Source: Halicephalobus mephisto
Lineage: Eukaryota > Nematoda > Chromadorea > Rhabditida > Panagrolaimidae
Direction of reading: 5' to 3'
Length of the DNA stretch: 64,000 nt
Assembly: GCA_009193035.1 (NCBI GenBank)
Contig: SWDT01000103.1
Coordinates: 124,001-188,000 of the forward strand
The first letter of the stretch is position 1. Every line of letters starts with the position of its first letter. Under the pieces are notes generated by a model. It was given only the letters and a program-made list of their open reading frames with translations. It ran no database searches and was not told the DNA's origin. Positions 45,301-58,900 of the stretch are shown here, piece after piece. The translations under genes were made by a program, and so were the position numbers.

Positions 45301-46440
45301 CAATTTTATATTATTTCGCAATCAATTTTGTTATTTTAAAAATTATGAATGAAGTTTTTGTGGAATTATCTCTACGTGAATTTCTAGAACTTGATAGAAA
45401 TGCAATCTGACAATTTCACTTTTCCGTAACTGTTCCATGATCTTTTAGGATTTCGTAATTAATTTTTTTGAAATATATCCCTTTTAGATTGATTGAAAAG
45501 TTTCTAAATTTAGGTCATGTGAAGTATATCCTTCATTTGTCTCTGAAGATTAATTACTGTATACAAAATCATCAATAAAGTTTTAAAAAAATAAAAAAAG
45601 TCGATTTAAAAAAAATAAAAAAATTCGATTTTAAAAAAAATAATAAAATTCAATTTTAAAAAAAATTAAAAAATTCGATTTAAAAAAAAAATAATAAAAT
45701 CTGATTTAAAAAAAATAAAAATTTAATTAAAAGTGATTTTTTTAAATTTTCTTGATTAATTATTGAAAACTCAATTAAAAACAACTTTTTTAAAATTAAA
45801 AATTAGATTAAAAACGGCTTTTTTCAAAATCAATCATCAAAAAAGTTTTGAAATTCAGAAATTTGATTTCTGAAAATTTTAATAATTATTAAAAACTAGT
45901 AAATTTAACTTTTTGAAATTAATTATCAAAAAAATTGTGAAATTCAGAAATTTAATTTTTGAAAATTTTAAAATTCGGAAATTTGATTTTTGTTTTTATG
46001 ACTTTTTGAAAATTTTTGAAATCAATTATCAAAAAAATTTTGAAATTCGGAAATTTAATTTCTGAAAATTTTAACAATTATCAAAAATTAGTAAATTTAA
46101 CTTTTTGAAATTAATTATCAAAAAAATTTTGAAATTCGGAAATTTGATTTTTGTTTTTATGACTTTTTGAAAATTTTTGAAATTAATTATCAAAAAAATC
46201 TTGAAATTCAGAAATTTAATTTTTGTTTTTATGACTTTTTGAAAATTTTTGAAATTAATTATCAAAAAAATCTTGAAATTCAGAAATTTAATTTTTGTTT
46301 TTATGACTTTTTGAAAATTTTTGAAATTAATCAAAGCCAGAAACGCAATCAGGTCGTTCTGATTTTATCTTGTAACGGATATTATCAGGATCTTTTCTCT
46401 CTAGAAAACTGTCGTTCATACAATTAATGACAAACACGGC
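45300..46440. other. intergenic, A/T-rich with ~75-bp array at 46090-46330
   Basis: TTTTTATGACTTTTTGAAAA recurs three times at about 75-76 bases. No gene; the upstream part of the vWA gene lies here. Confidence 0.6.
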
Positions 46441-46521
46441 TTTAAGAAAAATGAAAATGACTGTCGTGGATATCCGAAATCGAGAAGGATCGGATCCAGT
46501 CTTCCTTCATTTTGTGGAACC

Positions 46522-49500
46522 ATGCTGTTGTGTCGATTTATTTTTGCAATATTGTTATTTAATTTTGTAAATTCTGAAATTGTTGAAATCATACAAGATA
46601 ATTTTGGAAATGAAACTGAAATTTGGACTCCTGAAGATTACGAAATCGAAGAAGAACCAGATTCGTCCCCGATCCCTGAGGCAGAAACTAAAACAACTTT
46701 GAATTTTTACGAAGAATGTTTGCCAAAATTGGATTTGGTGTTTCTTCTGGATACTTCCGGAAGCATTGAGGAGATCTACCAAGAACATGTTCGATGGGCA
46801 GTGGCCCTGGTGGATTCGCTCCAGATAGAACCCGACGCTGTTCACGTGGCCGCGGTACAGTATGCGGGATTTCCTCTCACTGAATTTGCCCTCGGGACTT
46901 ATCCTTCTGTGGAAGACATCCGACAACATTTAAAACAAATAAATTTCCAGTCAGGAGTCACCCGAACTGGATACGCTCTCCGGAAGGCCGAAGCCGAACT
47001 TTTCCGAGAAGACAGAGGAGCCCGGTTTGTTTTCGTTTTTCGATAAAAATAGTTTTTTATTTCCAGAAAAGACGCATTAAAGGTGATCATTCTCTTCACA
47101 GATGGACTTTCAATTGATGATCCACTCAAACCTGCAGCTCAACTAAGAGATCTCAAAGGAGTGAAGATCTACGTCGTCAGCGTCGGGGATGATGGATTCG
47201 AGTCAGAAATGAGCAGAATCGCCGGAGATAAGCAAAACGTCTTTGGGTTGGTAGAACGTTCATTAACATCCATTCTAGATAACTTTGAAATTTTCTGAAT
47301 ACAATTTTGGTACATAATTTTATGTATTTTTAAATCAAAAACTATTTAAACTACAGTAATCAGGTCTGTAGATTCTGAATTTTCGGATTCTGAAAATCAA
47401 TTTTTAATTCTGACTTTAAATCCAAATAAAAACTACCCCAACCTACAGTAATCAGATCTGTAGAACTTGAATCTGAAATCACAATCAAAAATTGACCCTA
47501 TGAAGATTAATGATCAATTTCGACTTCAGATTCAGAACCCTCGAGTCTGATTACCGTGTCCTAGATACTTTGTTTCAATTTAACAATATACACAATTATG
47601 TATTAAAATTTCGAAATTGTTTAAAATGTTTTTTAATTGAAATAATTTTGAATATTTTTAGTCCTGATGAGTTGTCGAGATTGAGGACTGCTCTTCTGAA
47701 CGACGCCGAAAGAGCCAGAGCCTGTAGTCAGATCGGGCCCTCTTGGTTCAGAAAACACGAATCCACGACGTTGAAACCTCCTGCTTCTATCTTGAATCAA
47801 GGAATTTTACCTCCATTGGACTTTTTAGAATTAGCAGAAGAAAGTAGTAAAGAAAAAACAGAAAAAGAAATCAAGAAAGTCATCGGTGAAGTGAAACCAG
47901 AAGTAGAATTCTTATTAGATAACAAAAACAAAATAAATCTAGAATTAACCGATTCTGAAGACAATTTAGAAACAATCCTAGTAGACAACACTAACGAAGA
48001 CATCAACGACACTGTTGACGGAATTCCAACAACTGAATCATCTTCAAGAACAGAATCCTCATCTTCTGAAGCCACTACAGTAGAATCCTCAGCTTCTGAA
48101 GCCACTAAAGTAGAGTCCTCAGCTTCTGAAGCTACTGAACTAGAATCCTCAATTTCTGAAGCTACTAAAGTAGAATCCTCATCTTCTGAAGCCACTAAAG
48201 TAGAATCCTCATCTTCCGAAGCTGCTAAAGTAGGACTTACAGAAAACTCCAACTTCACTACAGTACAACCAATCACAATGAAATCTGAAACTCCTTTAAT
48301 TAATAAATCCGTTCAAAAAACTTCTCCTCAAAAATCAGAAAAGAAAATTGATGAAGAAAGCCCATCGGCTCAAAGGATCTTCGCCGTTCCTGTCTTCCGA
48401 CCTCCTGCTGAATCAGAAAATGTCAAAGATGTATTTGATATGACCGAAGAAGAAAGAAAAAAATTCCTTTCTTTCAAACCAAACTCTAAGAGCCGTTCAT
48501 CTACAGTAAGACCTGCAACATCAACTACAAGAAGATCCACGACTGTGAAACCTACTACAACCAAGAAAATCCGGACGACAGCGGCTAGAAAATCGTCGTC
48601 GACAGTTGTTACTTCTCGTCCAACGACTACTAGACGGATAACGACGACGCCAAAACCACGGACTACTACACGAAGTCGGTTCACTCGTCCTTCGACCTCC
48701 AGAATCGACGGAAAATGTCCTATAGATTTACTGTTCCTCGTTGATAGTTCCGGATCTGTGCAGAAGATCTACGATGAACAGAAGGAGTTCTTAAAACAGA
48801 TCCTTCAAGAAACCAATATACAGGAAGACGTCCATCGAGTGGCTTTACTTCAGTTCGCCGGAAGTGCTATCCAGAAAACAGAATGGAGTTTCGATACTTT
48901 CTCCACAAATTCGGATCTGACGACAGCTCTGGATCGTGTCAGACTCATCACCGGAACGACCTACATCGGGGCTGCTTTGGAGAATGCCCTACAGTTACTT
49001 GGAACCAGAAGACGTAACGTTCCAACAGTCGTGGTCCTTGTGAGTGACGGATTCTCTCAAGATGACGCTACAGTACCTGCAGAAAGAATCAGAAAATTGA
49101 ACAACGTGGAATTTTATTCCTTGAGCATCGCGGAGTTGACAAACAGGTCAGTAACTATGTTAAAAATTTAATTTTGAATACAAAAAAAGCATATATTTTC
49201 ATAACATACTGTAGTATTAATTGTGATTTCTAAGATATCTGAAAGTAGGTTTATATACACACAAAAATAGATACATGGTATATAATGCATGGATACATTA
49301 AAACGATTTTGATTTACCGGATACATTACATTCAATATGTATGTATATTAAGTATAGTATCGGTGCATTGTATTCAATGTATAGGTACACTAATACAGTT
49401 TTGATATATCGGATATATTATATTCAGTATATTGATATATTTAGTTGATATCGATGCATTGTATTCAATACATGAATATATTGAAACGACAGAACAAATT

Positions 49501-50372
49501 GAAAAAACGTTGTTGCTTTATGTGCTTATCACTAAGGAAAACAAAGAAGAAAAAATATATTGAAACGACTCTGATGTATCAAATACATTATATTCAATAT
49601 ATTAATATATTTAGTTGATATCGATATATTATATTCAATGTGTCGGTGGATTAAGTATAACATCGGTGCATTATATTCAATTTATGAATACACTGAAGAA
49701 ATATACTTGTATGCTATGCTTAATTTACATACCGGCACATTAAATGTGATATATCTGATACACTAGAGCTGTTTTAATATATCTTTTTTGCATGGATAAT
49801 AATTAACCCTCGAAGAGTGGGTGAAAAGCTATATACCTCAAATAATCTTAAATCAGATGTTTTCAAATCTATTTAAGAAGAATATGTTTCTAAAAATTAA
49901 TCCCGAAATTATTACCTAAGTTACTGTAGTTTCTAAGAAGTTCTAAAACTTCGTGTTAGGACCACTTTGTAATGGAATTAATTTCTGTAACAATATTATT
50001 TCATTTGGGTTTTTACATTCATAAACATCAAATTTTCTGCTTTCTGGTCTTAATTGGAAAGTTTTAATTTTTCGCTTCAGGACCATTTCGCATGAAAATG
50101 TATTTTTTTAATTTTTTACAACAGTATGATTATGATCATAATGTTTACTAAGTTATATAAACATTAAATTTTGTAATTTTGAATCTCGACTGGAAAGTAT
50201 TAAAACTTCGCTTTGAGACCATTTCGTGAAAAAAGTTTATTTTGAATTTTATAAATTTGAATATTTCAGCGACTACCTTGCTCAACTTGTCGGAGATGAA
50301 AAAAACATTTATTTCGGACGAAACATTGATCAACTGAAGAATCTTCTGATTAAAAAACTTCATTGTTCCTAA
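46522..50372 (+). CDS. secreted protein with two von Willebrand factor A domains
   Basis: Four exons: 46522-47024, 47067-47246, 47662-49146 and 50270-50372, 756 residues. A signal peptide (MLLCRFIFAILLFNFVNS) and short acidic stretch precede the first vWA domain, with MIDAS residues DTSGS (77-81), TRTGYAL and LFTDG. The second vWA has DSSGS (589-593), TYIGAAL and LVSDGFS and runs to the C-terminus. Both metal sites look intact. Between them is a Ser/Thr-rich linker of about 330 residues with six ten-residue ESS.SEATKV repeats and a basic Thr/Arg-rich part, likely O-glycosylated. It probably acts in extracellular matrix or cuticle adhesion. Two donors are weak (GTTTGT, GTTGGT) but phase is continuous. 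Poly(A) signal AATAAA at 50416. Intron 3 holds a family A element and three family B palindromes. Confidence 0.9.
48041..48236 (+). repeat. 30-bp coding minisatellite in the vWA linker
   Basis: Six units of GAATCCTCATCTTCTGAAGC CACTAAAGTA type, each encoding ten residues, near-identical in DNA, which points to recent expansion. Confidence 0.9.
49250..49790. repeat. family A satellite-like element in vWA gene intron 3
   Basis: Contains GATACATTAAAACGATTTTG, TATTCAATATATTGATATAT and ends GAGCTGTTTTAATATATCTT. About 75 bases of unrelated sequence (49485-49557) interrupt it. Confidence 0.7.
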
Positions 50373-50379
50373 ATTCGCA

Positions 50380-51520
50380 TTGACTAATAATTGATTTTTT
50401 ATAAAAATCTTTTCTAATAAATATTCGGATTATGTTTATCCTTTGATAACAAACTTTCGACTAATCCTGCCCTTTAGGAAACTAGATCTGACCTTTCTCG
50501 AAGTCACTAAACTCTGATAAAGGAATGCCTGGTACTCAAACATGGAAAATATATTTGCGTAGGAAACTGTTATCATCATTCACGCCGATGTTTGCGCCTG
50601 ATTCATCGGCGGCGCTCCTTTCGGAAACTTTCTCTTTAAAATTCCTAAAATCTGATTTTCCGTCGTTAAAGATTAAAATATACACAAAAATTCCTTTTCG
50701 ATTTTATTGAAGGTCTTAATTTTGATTTTTTTCATCATTTTAAATTTTAAAATACAAAACAAGATTCTTTAATTTTGATTTTTCTTTATTTTGAATTTCA
50801 AAATATATAATAAATTTTTATTTTTATTTTTTTAAATTACAAAATATATAATAAATTTTTATTTTCATTTTTTTAAATTTCAAAATATACAATAAATTTT
50901 TATTTTCATTTTTTTAAATTTCAAAATATATAATAAATTTTTATTTTTTTAATTTTAAAATATATAGTAAATTTTACTTTTTTAACTTTGATTTTCCTTT
51001 ATTATTTTAAATTTTAAAATATATAATAAATTTTTATTTTTTTTAATTTTAAAACATTTAATAAAATTCTTTTTCGAGTTTATTGAAGGTCATAAAATTT
51101 AACGTTTTCTTTATTATTTTCAATTTTAAAATATATGATAAAATTTTTATTTTTTTAAATATTATAAAATTCGAAAAAATTTTACTTTTTTAAACATTAT
51201 AAAATCAAAAAAATCGTTGGATTTTAAAAATCCGATCTTGTCCTCGTTATTCCCAAAATTAGAATATTCAAAAAATCTTCAAGTGTCCATCTTAATCGGA
51301 TTACGGTTTGGCACTTGACAGCTGAGAACGATCCGGTTATTTTGAGGGAATTCGAGAGTCCCAAAACGGGAGATTTCGTCGCCGATTGTTTATACTCGAG
51401 TTTACCACCTGTGATGAGGTCTATAGAACGGTCAAAATCAAATTCAATTTTGTTCAATAATTGAGTACATCGGCTTGTTCAAAAATGTCACAAATTGTAA
51501 ATTTTACTTTCATGTTGATC
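50380..51520. other. intergenic, two ordinary-complexity islands and a ~60-bp array
   Basis: 50440-50650 and 51215-51460 are islands; the second has a 78-codon open frame on minus (51457-51224) with no recognisable family. 50760-51020 is an array of AAATATATAATAAATTTTTA. Confidence 0.4.
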
Positions 51521-51524
51521 AATC

Positions 51525-51840
51525 TATTCAAATCTTGCGAGCAACCTGCAGTCTATAATAACAATTTATTTAAATCTTGCGCGCAACCTGCAGCCTATAA
51601 TATCAATTTATCTGAACCCTGCGCGCAATCTGCAGCCCACAATATCAATTTATTTAAACCTTGCACGCAACCTGCAAATTTGATTCTGATGTCGACTTCT
51701 CTAAACCTTGCGCGCAACCTGCAAATTTAATTTTGAGTCGACCTATCTGTTCGAATGTTGCAAGCAACTTGCAAATTTTATGTTAATTTTAAATTTGATA
51801 TCGATCCGTCTGCTTAAATGTTGCGTGCAACTTGCAGAAT
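51525..51840. repeat. 42-bp tandem array with TTGCGCGCAACCTGCAG core (family D)
   Basis: The core recurs at 51541, 51583, 51625 and 51667 (exact 42-base period), then at longer spacing. 42 is 14 codons, so an open frame passes through on plus, but no start or splice context supports a gene. Confidence 0.85.
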
Positions 51841-52489
51841 TTTATTTTGACTTATTTATCTAAATTTTAGACACAACTTGCAATTTTAACTTTGAGGTCA
51901 ACCTCAGTACTGTAGTCAAAAAAAAAATCCAACGGAGGAAGACAAAAGAACAATTCGATATTTTTTTAAATTCAAAAATCATTGTTTTAAAAAATATACG
52001 TTTGTGAAAAATGCTTTTATTTGATTTTACGACTAAAAACGTTTCCGCTAAGGATTATAGAAAAAAATTTTGTTCTTAAAATTTTTACAAAGTATTAGAT
52101 TTATTGAACACAAATCCATGAAAGTTTTAATTTTTTTTATTTTTACATTTTTCTGAGTTTTTTATTTTTAAAATTTCATAATTTTTACATTTTTCTGATT
52201 TTTAAAATTCTATATTTTTTATTTTTACAATTTAAAAATTTTTTTATTTTTGAAATATTTTAAATTTTATAATTTTTCACTTAAAAATTTGGAAATTTTT
52301 TTCAAAACAAAATTTTTAAAAATTTTATTTTTGATTCTTTAAATAATATTTTTTTTTGATTTTTTAAATAATATTATTTTTAATTTTTTAAATAATATTA
52401 TTTTTAATTTTTTAAATAATAATATTATTTTTAATTTTTTAAATAATATTATTTTTAATTTTTTAAATAATATTATTTCTAAAAATTCC

Positions 52490-52839
52490 TTTGAAAAAAT
52501 TTTATAATTATATAAATTTCGAATTTTTTTAAATTCTAAATTCGTGGTGGGATAATTTGCAAAACAAAATTGACCGTGAATTTCGAAACAGTAGAATCGT
52601 TTTTTCTCGTCAGGATACTTGACGGCATGTGAAAGGATCTGAATTATTCGGACGATTTCGCGCCTTTTTGTTGTTCTGCAGCGGTCATGGTCACTCGGCT
52701 GGTTCGAGAGTGGTCCAATGTCGTTTTCTCCTGGTTTGAGTAAAGGAATGTCTGTCAAATCGATGAACTTCGAACGGTTGTATGACATTTGTTCCCCATC
52801 AAAAAATGCCCTCCATCGATGGTTGCTCTTCACCCACAA
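52490..52839 (-). CDS. possible small unrecognised gene
   Basis: An open frame of over 100 codons in ordinary-complexity DNA. From the internal ATG at about 52788 it reads MSYNRSKFIDLTDIPLLKPG, later RRIIQ-like REIVRIIQILSHAVKYPD and FYCFEIHGQFCFANYPTT, then runs into an A/T array that gives only ILFKKLK repeats. The composition resembles a real polypeptide. I do not recognise it, and no second exon or convincing donor was found. Confidence 0.25.
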
Positions 52840-53240
52840 ATATCTTCTTTATCTATAGATATTCCTTACCGACAGATACTTTTCACCGATAGTTGCTCTT
52901 CACCCACTGATACCCTCCCCATCTATAGATATTCTTCATCGACAGATACTTTTCACCGATAGTTGCTCTTCACCCACAGATACCCTCCCCATCTATAGAT
53001 ACTCCCTACTAACAAATATTCTTCATCGAAAGTTGCTTTTCATTGACAATTGTTCCCCATCTACAAATACCCTTTATCGATAGGTACTTTTCATCGACAG
53101 ATACCCTCTCCATATATAGATATTCCTCATCGACAGATGCCCCTCACCGATAGATACTTTCCATCGACAGATACCCTCCATCGATAGTTGTCTTCATTAA
53201 CAAATATTTCCCATCGACAAATACCCTCTTCCTTCTACTC
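52820..53240. repeat. ~68-bp minisatellite of CATCGACAGATACTTTTCAC-type words
   Basis: Composed of short related words (CACCGATAGTTGCTCTTCAC, CCCACAGATACCCTCCCCAT, CTATAGATATTCTTCATCGA) in a repeating order with about 18-base substructure. Confidence 0.85.
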
Positions 53241-53579
53241 AAATTTGCTCCTCTTTGACTCATACCCGTTTCGAAATTCTTTTTAAATCGATACTTTTAC
53301 TATTTTAATTCCTAGAGTATGTTAATATATAATAATTAAACTTTGAGGATGGGTATAGAGTTCAATATCCTAATTTAGAAATTCCTAAATCCGTTTTGAA
53401 AGAATACAGCTTTAAAAATCTGGTTTCAAAATAATCGCAGAAAATCGGAATTTTAAGTTTTGAAAGGTTTTTAAAACTCCTGTCAGAACCATTTCGTAGA
53501 ATTTCTTCATTTTAAATTTCTATATAATAATATAAATATTATTAATTTTTTGCAAAATCATGAATCTTAAATTCCCTAC

Positions 53580-55990
53580 TTTTTGGTCTTGACTGGAAAG
53601 TTCTGACTTTTCGTGTCAGGACTATTTCGTAGAATTTTGATTTTTACAATGATATAAATATTATTAAATTTTTGCAAAACCACGAATCTTAAATTCCTTC
53701 TTTTTTAGTCTCGTCTGGAAAGTTCTGACTTTTCGTGTCAGGACTATTTTGTATAATTTTAAATTTTCTTGACTTTTCTACTAGGATGATTTTTTACTAT
53801 TTTATTATTTCTTATTTTACTGTGGTCAACAATTCAGCTGAATGATTGCCGATGAATCAAAGAAAGTCTATTTACTCTTCTAAATCATCTGTCACGGCTA
53901 GTTATTGTAAACTTGTTAAAGCTGAGGTCTCTCGATGAAGTTACGGAGTCCACATGAAAAACTTCTTCTGACGAACACGGACAGACTTGAGTCTCAAGGA
54001 CCGTCACTAACTGGTCCCTTATTTTCTCAAAAGATGAGTACTTGACCGCGCGATCGCGGAACACAAAGATGATCGATTTCGTAAAAATTTAATTATTCAT
54101 TTCAAGTAGATTTTTTAGGATTTTAGTAAAGCCTTTTTTAATAGAGTAAACAAAGTAGTTTATTTTCGATAAAGGTACTTAGTAATTTTTAGGACATAAA
54201 AGTAGTTTTATATTTTTTTCAACTTCGTAAAGTGGACAGAGACCTACACAAAAAACGTAACCTTAGTCCCGTAACAATTACGAAATGTGATAAAATCGTC
54301 ATACTTTTATGAATATTTGACATTTGTGGCGGAAATTTCAAGTAATAGTGGAGATTTTATTTATTAGTGAACCAAAAGTTACTTTTTTGTATTTTATAGT
54401 TAATTAAAAAAATTAACTTTTGGGCAATTGTCAACTTTACATATAAAAATGTAACTTTAGTCTTCTAACAATTATAAAATCCGACACAATTGTAACCTAA
54501 TAGTAAAGATTTTATTTATTAATGAACCAAAAGTTACTTTTTTGTATCTTATAGTTAATTAAAAAATTAACTTTTGGGCAATTGTCAACTTTACATATAA
54601 AAACGTAACTTTAGTCTTTTAATAATTATGAAATCCGACACAATTGTCACATTTTTATGATTATTTAACATTTGTGGCGGAAATTAAAAGTAATAGTAAC
54701 GATTTGTATTTGTTATTAGCTCAAAAATTGTTTTTTTGTATTTCATCTACCCTGACTTTGGAATTTTAATATTCTTAAAAATAATATATTTCTAAAAAAT
54801 TGATTACGAAATAACTGTCAAAAAAGATTGAAATCTTAAGATACTGTAGTTTCTAAGAAGTTTTAGAAACTCGTGTCAGGACCATTTTGTAAGAAATTTT
54901 TGTTTTTATAATAATATTATTTTTAAAATTTTGTAAAATTGCAAAAATAACCATCCTAAAAAACCAAAATTGTCATGTGGATTACTGTATTTTCTAAGAA
55001 GTTAAAAAATTTCGTGTCAGGACCATTTTGTAAGAAATTTTTGTTTTTATAATAATATTATTTTTGAAATTTATTTACAAAAAATCGAAATTATTACATA
55101 AACTATTTTAATTTCCAGGAATTTCATTTAAAAAATTTTTAATTTTTAAACAATATAATTATTTTTGTAATTTTACTTCATGATCAATTTTTTTAAATAT
55201 TTAAATTTAAAAAAAGTATTTAAATTTATTTTAAAAAAAGTATTCTAATTTATTTTAAAAAGTATTTAAATTTATTTTTAGAGAAATATTTAAATTTATT
55301 TTAAAAAATATTTAAATTTATTTTAAAAAAAGTATTAAAATTTTTTTTCGAAAAAGGTATTCAAATTTGTTCGGTCAGTCGTGCGTGTCTGCGAAGGACC
55401 ATCCATTGGACCTGAGCAAAAACGTGAAGACGGAATGAAATCGGTGTAGACGCAACAATCCATTTTCGTGTTGGTCTTCTTTACCTCTTTTGGCCGTTCT
55501 ACAGCACCGGCAAAACAGGTGCTAATCTTGTGCGATCCTGTTAGAAATCGATTCTACCGTCAACCTCATTCGAGTGTCCTTGTTAGAAGTTGCAAAAGTT
55601 ACTTAAAAACTTCTCCACGTTTCGTTTTATTTTTGTTTGTTGTGCTATTCTAAAAAATTTAAAAATGAATTTTTCTGCGAAGTTGTCTTGACGAGAATTT
55701 TCCACTTGAAATTCTAAAACATTTTTTACGTAATTCTGTAAATATTCAATAATAATCATATTACTGTAAAAGTTAAAAAATAAGTTTTATTCAGAAATGG
55801 TCCCGACACGAAAAGTCAGAACTTTCCACTCGAGACCAAAAAGAAGGAATTTAAGATTTGTGGTTCTGCAAAAATTTAATAATATTTATATCATTGCAAA
55901 AATCAAAATTATACAAAATAGTCCCGACACGAAAAGTCAGAATTTTCCAGTCGAGACCAAAAAGTAGGGAATTTAAGATTCGTGGTTTTG
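53580..55990. repeat. cluster of family B palindromes (GGTCTYGAC...GTCAGGACC)
   Basis: Copies at 53580-53634, 53703-53754, 54849-54893, 54988-55033, 55795-55850 and 55915-55972, in both orientations. Best copies read GGTCTTGACTGGAAAGTT then CTGACTTTTCGTGTCAGGAC, which can fold back on themselves. Confidence 0.75.
54246..54747. mobile_element. three ~110-150-bp hairpin MITEs in a row
   Basis: Units at about 54246-54396, 54443-54549 and 54596-54747 each start ACAAAAAACGTAACCTTAGT-like and end with the inverse, CCAAAAGTTACTTTTTTGTA. They match the element beside the RPC4 stop codon. Confidence 0.7.
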
Positions 55991-58900
55991 CAAAAATTTT
56001 AAAAATATATAATTTTCTTTAAAAAAATTTTTAAAAAATCAGAAAAATATGATTTTCTTTAAAAAAATTAACTTTTTTTTAAATTCAAAAAAAAATATGA
56101 TTTTCTTTAAATAAATTAATTTTTTTTTAAATTCAAAAAAAAATATGATTTTCTTTAAAATTCAGGTACCTGGTCCGATTGCGTAATAATAAAGCTCGAT
56201 TTTCTCGCTCTTAATTATCCCATTTATCCATAACCTTATTCTCGAATGTCCCTAAATCCTTTCCCACGGATACTTGGAAGATTGTTTTTCTCTATAAACA
56301 AAGTTTAAAAAATCAAAAATGGAATCCTGTGGCGAAAAAATCACATTTTTCCGAACGTGGACAATGAATTTTTGGCGCCATTTTAATTTTATTTTTTTTC
56401 TCCCGATTGGGTAAACTGGCAAAACTGTCTCAATTTCATTTTTTGACAGTCTTGATTCAAAGCGAATTTTGAGATATCGGGTTCAGTAGTCTTGATCAAA
56501 TAAAAAATTAATTTTTTTTTAATTTATAAAAAAAAGAAACTAAATTTTATTCATTTTTAAAAAAAGTTTTCTAATTTAAAAAAGAAATTAATTTTTTTTT
56601 AATTTCTATGAAAAAAATTAAATTTTATTAATTTTTAAAAAAATTTTCTAATTTAAAAAAGAAATTAATTTTTTTTTAATTTCTATGAAAAAAATTAAAT
56701 TTTATTAATTTTTAAAAAAGTTTAAAATTTTCTAATTTAAAAAAGAAATTAATTTTTTTTTTAATTTCTAAGAAAACAATTAAATTTTATTCATTTTTAA
56801 AAAAGTTTAAAATTTTCTAATTTAAAAAAATTAAACTTTTTTAATTTCTAAGAAAACAATTAAATTTTATTAATTTTTGAGAAGAAATTTTTTTGTTTGA
56901 TTTATTAGTCTGCGAAAGTTTCAAATTTAGACCTTGGTGGTCAAACATTTTTGATTTATTTTTGGAAAAAATTTTTCGAACTTAGGAACTGAAGGATTAT
57001 TAATGAATTTTTATTTTTTGTCGGTTTATGTTGGTTTTTTTGAGATCTTTTTTTAATTATAAAAAATTAAATTAATTAAATAAGAATTATTTAAAAAAAC
57101 AAAAATTAAGTTTAAAAATAAAATAATAAAAAAATCGGTCTTATTGTAATTTTTAAAAATTTATATTTTTAATAATTTAAAAAAAAAATTTATTTTATAA
57201 AAATTTTAGAATTTTATTTTTTTTTAATTTTTAAATTTTATTTTTTTTTAAATTTGTTTTACAGTGACTTTTTTGAATTTATTCATTTTAAAACTATTTT
57301 TTTAAAATTTATTTTTTAATAATATTTTCGAAAAATTTTTGAATTTTTTAAAAATTTTTTAGAAAATCGATCTTATGACAATTTTTCTAAGGTAATTGAT
57401 CCTACAACATTTTTAAATGAATCACTTTTGCAATTTTTCCAAAACCGGTCTTTCAATGATTTTCCAGAAAATTAGTTTCACAAATATTTTTTCAATATAA
57501 TGGTCCTGTAACGATTCGTTTTCAAAAAAAATCCTACAGCGATTATTCAAAAAAATTTATTTCTTATAATTTAAGAATTTTTTTATTATGATTTTCAAGG
57601 TTTTTTATTATATTTAAAAAATTTTCTTTATTATGATTTTTTAAACTTTTTCATTGTAATTTTTAAATTATATTTTAAAAATTTAAAAATTATGATTTTT
57701 AACTTTTTAAATTATATTTTAAAAAATTTTCTTTATTATGATTTTTTTATTATATTTAAAAAAATTTTGTATTTTTAAAAAGTATTTTCTGCAATGGATT
57801 CCTCGAAAAAATCGGTATCTGTCATGTTTTCATAAAAATCGACCAATTTCTTTATGCTCAATATGGTCCCGGTAATTACTGTCGGCATTTTATGCTTGAG
57901 ATGTCGAGATTTCCTAATTCTTGTACTGCTGTCGCCAGTCTCGATGTTGACCCTGGATAAATTCAGTCTTATTTAAATCTGTCATTCATTAATTTTCAGC
58001 CAGATGTTGCTTTTTCAAAAGACCGATTTTTATTGCTTTTTAAATTAATTTTTATTAAAATTTTATTCAAAAAAAAATTTATAAATTTTATTAAATAAAA
58101 AAATTTATAAACTTTATTCGATAAAAAATTTCAAAATTTTATTCTATAAAAAAATTTATAAATTTTATTCAAAAAAAAATTTCAAAATTTTATTAAATAA
58201 AGAAATTTTATAAATTTTATTTTATAAAAAAAATTTTTTTTTTGAATTTCGAAGATTTTCACACATTCAATTTTTTTTGACGATATCCTCGTAAACATAA
58301 ATGGGACGAGTTCCGCGAAAAACCTTCAAGTGATTCCTCTAATATCTCTTTAGTGTGATTAGAATTCTGAAAATTCAGAATTCCCCGAAAATTTGTTTTA
58401 AATTCCATAATTCAGTAAAAATTAAAGATAAAATTTTAAAATAAATAAATTTTTCACTGAATTATAAAATTCAAAAAAATTAAAATTAACTTTTTAAAAT
58501 TAATAATATACAAATTTGAATTTTTTATTCTAAAAACCGTACTGGGACAATTTTATAAAAATTTTAATTTTAAAATAGTATAATTTTAAAAATATTTAAA
58601 AAATTATAAAATTTTTGTTTGAATTATTTTATAAAAATTTTATTTTTAAAATAGTATAATTTTAAAATTATTTAAAAAATTATAAAATTTTTGTTGAAAT
58701 TATTTTATAAAAATTTTATTTTTAAAAATATTTAAAAAATTTTAAAATTTTCGTTGAAATTATTTCATAAAAATTTTATTTTTAAAAATATTTAAAAAAT
58801 TTTAAAATTTTCGTTGAAATTATTTTTATTTTTTTAATATTAAACTTTTGCAAACTGGATTTGGTGATTTTATGGAAGAAAAATTTTCAAATATTTTTGA

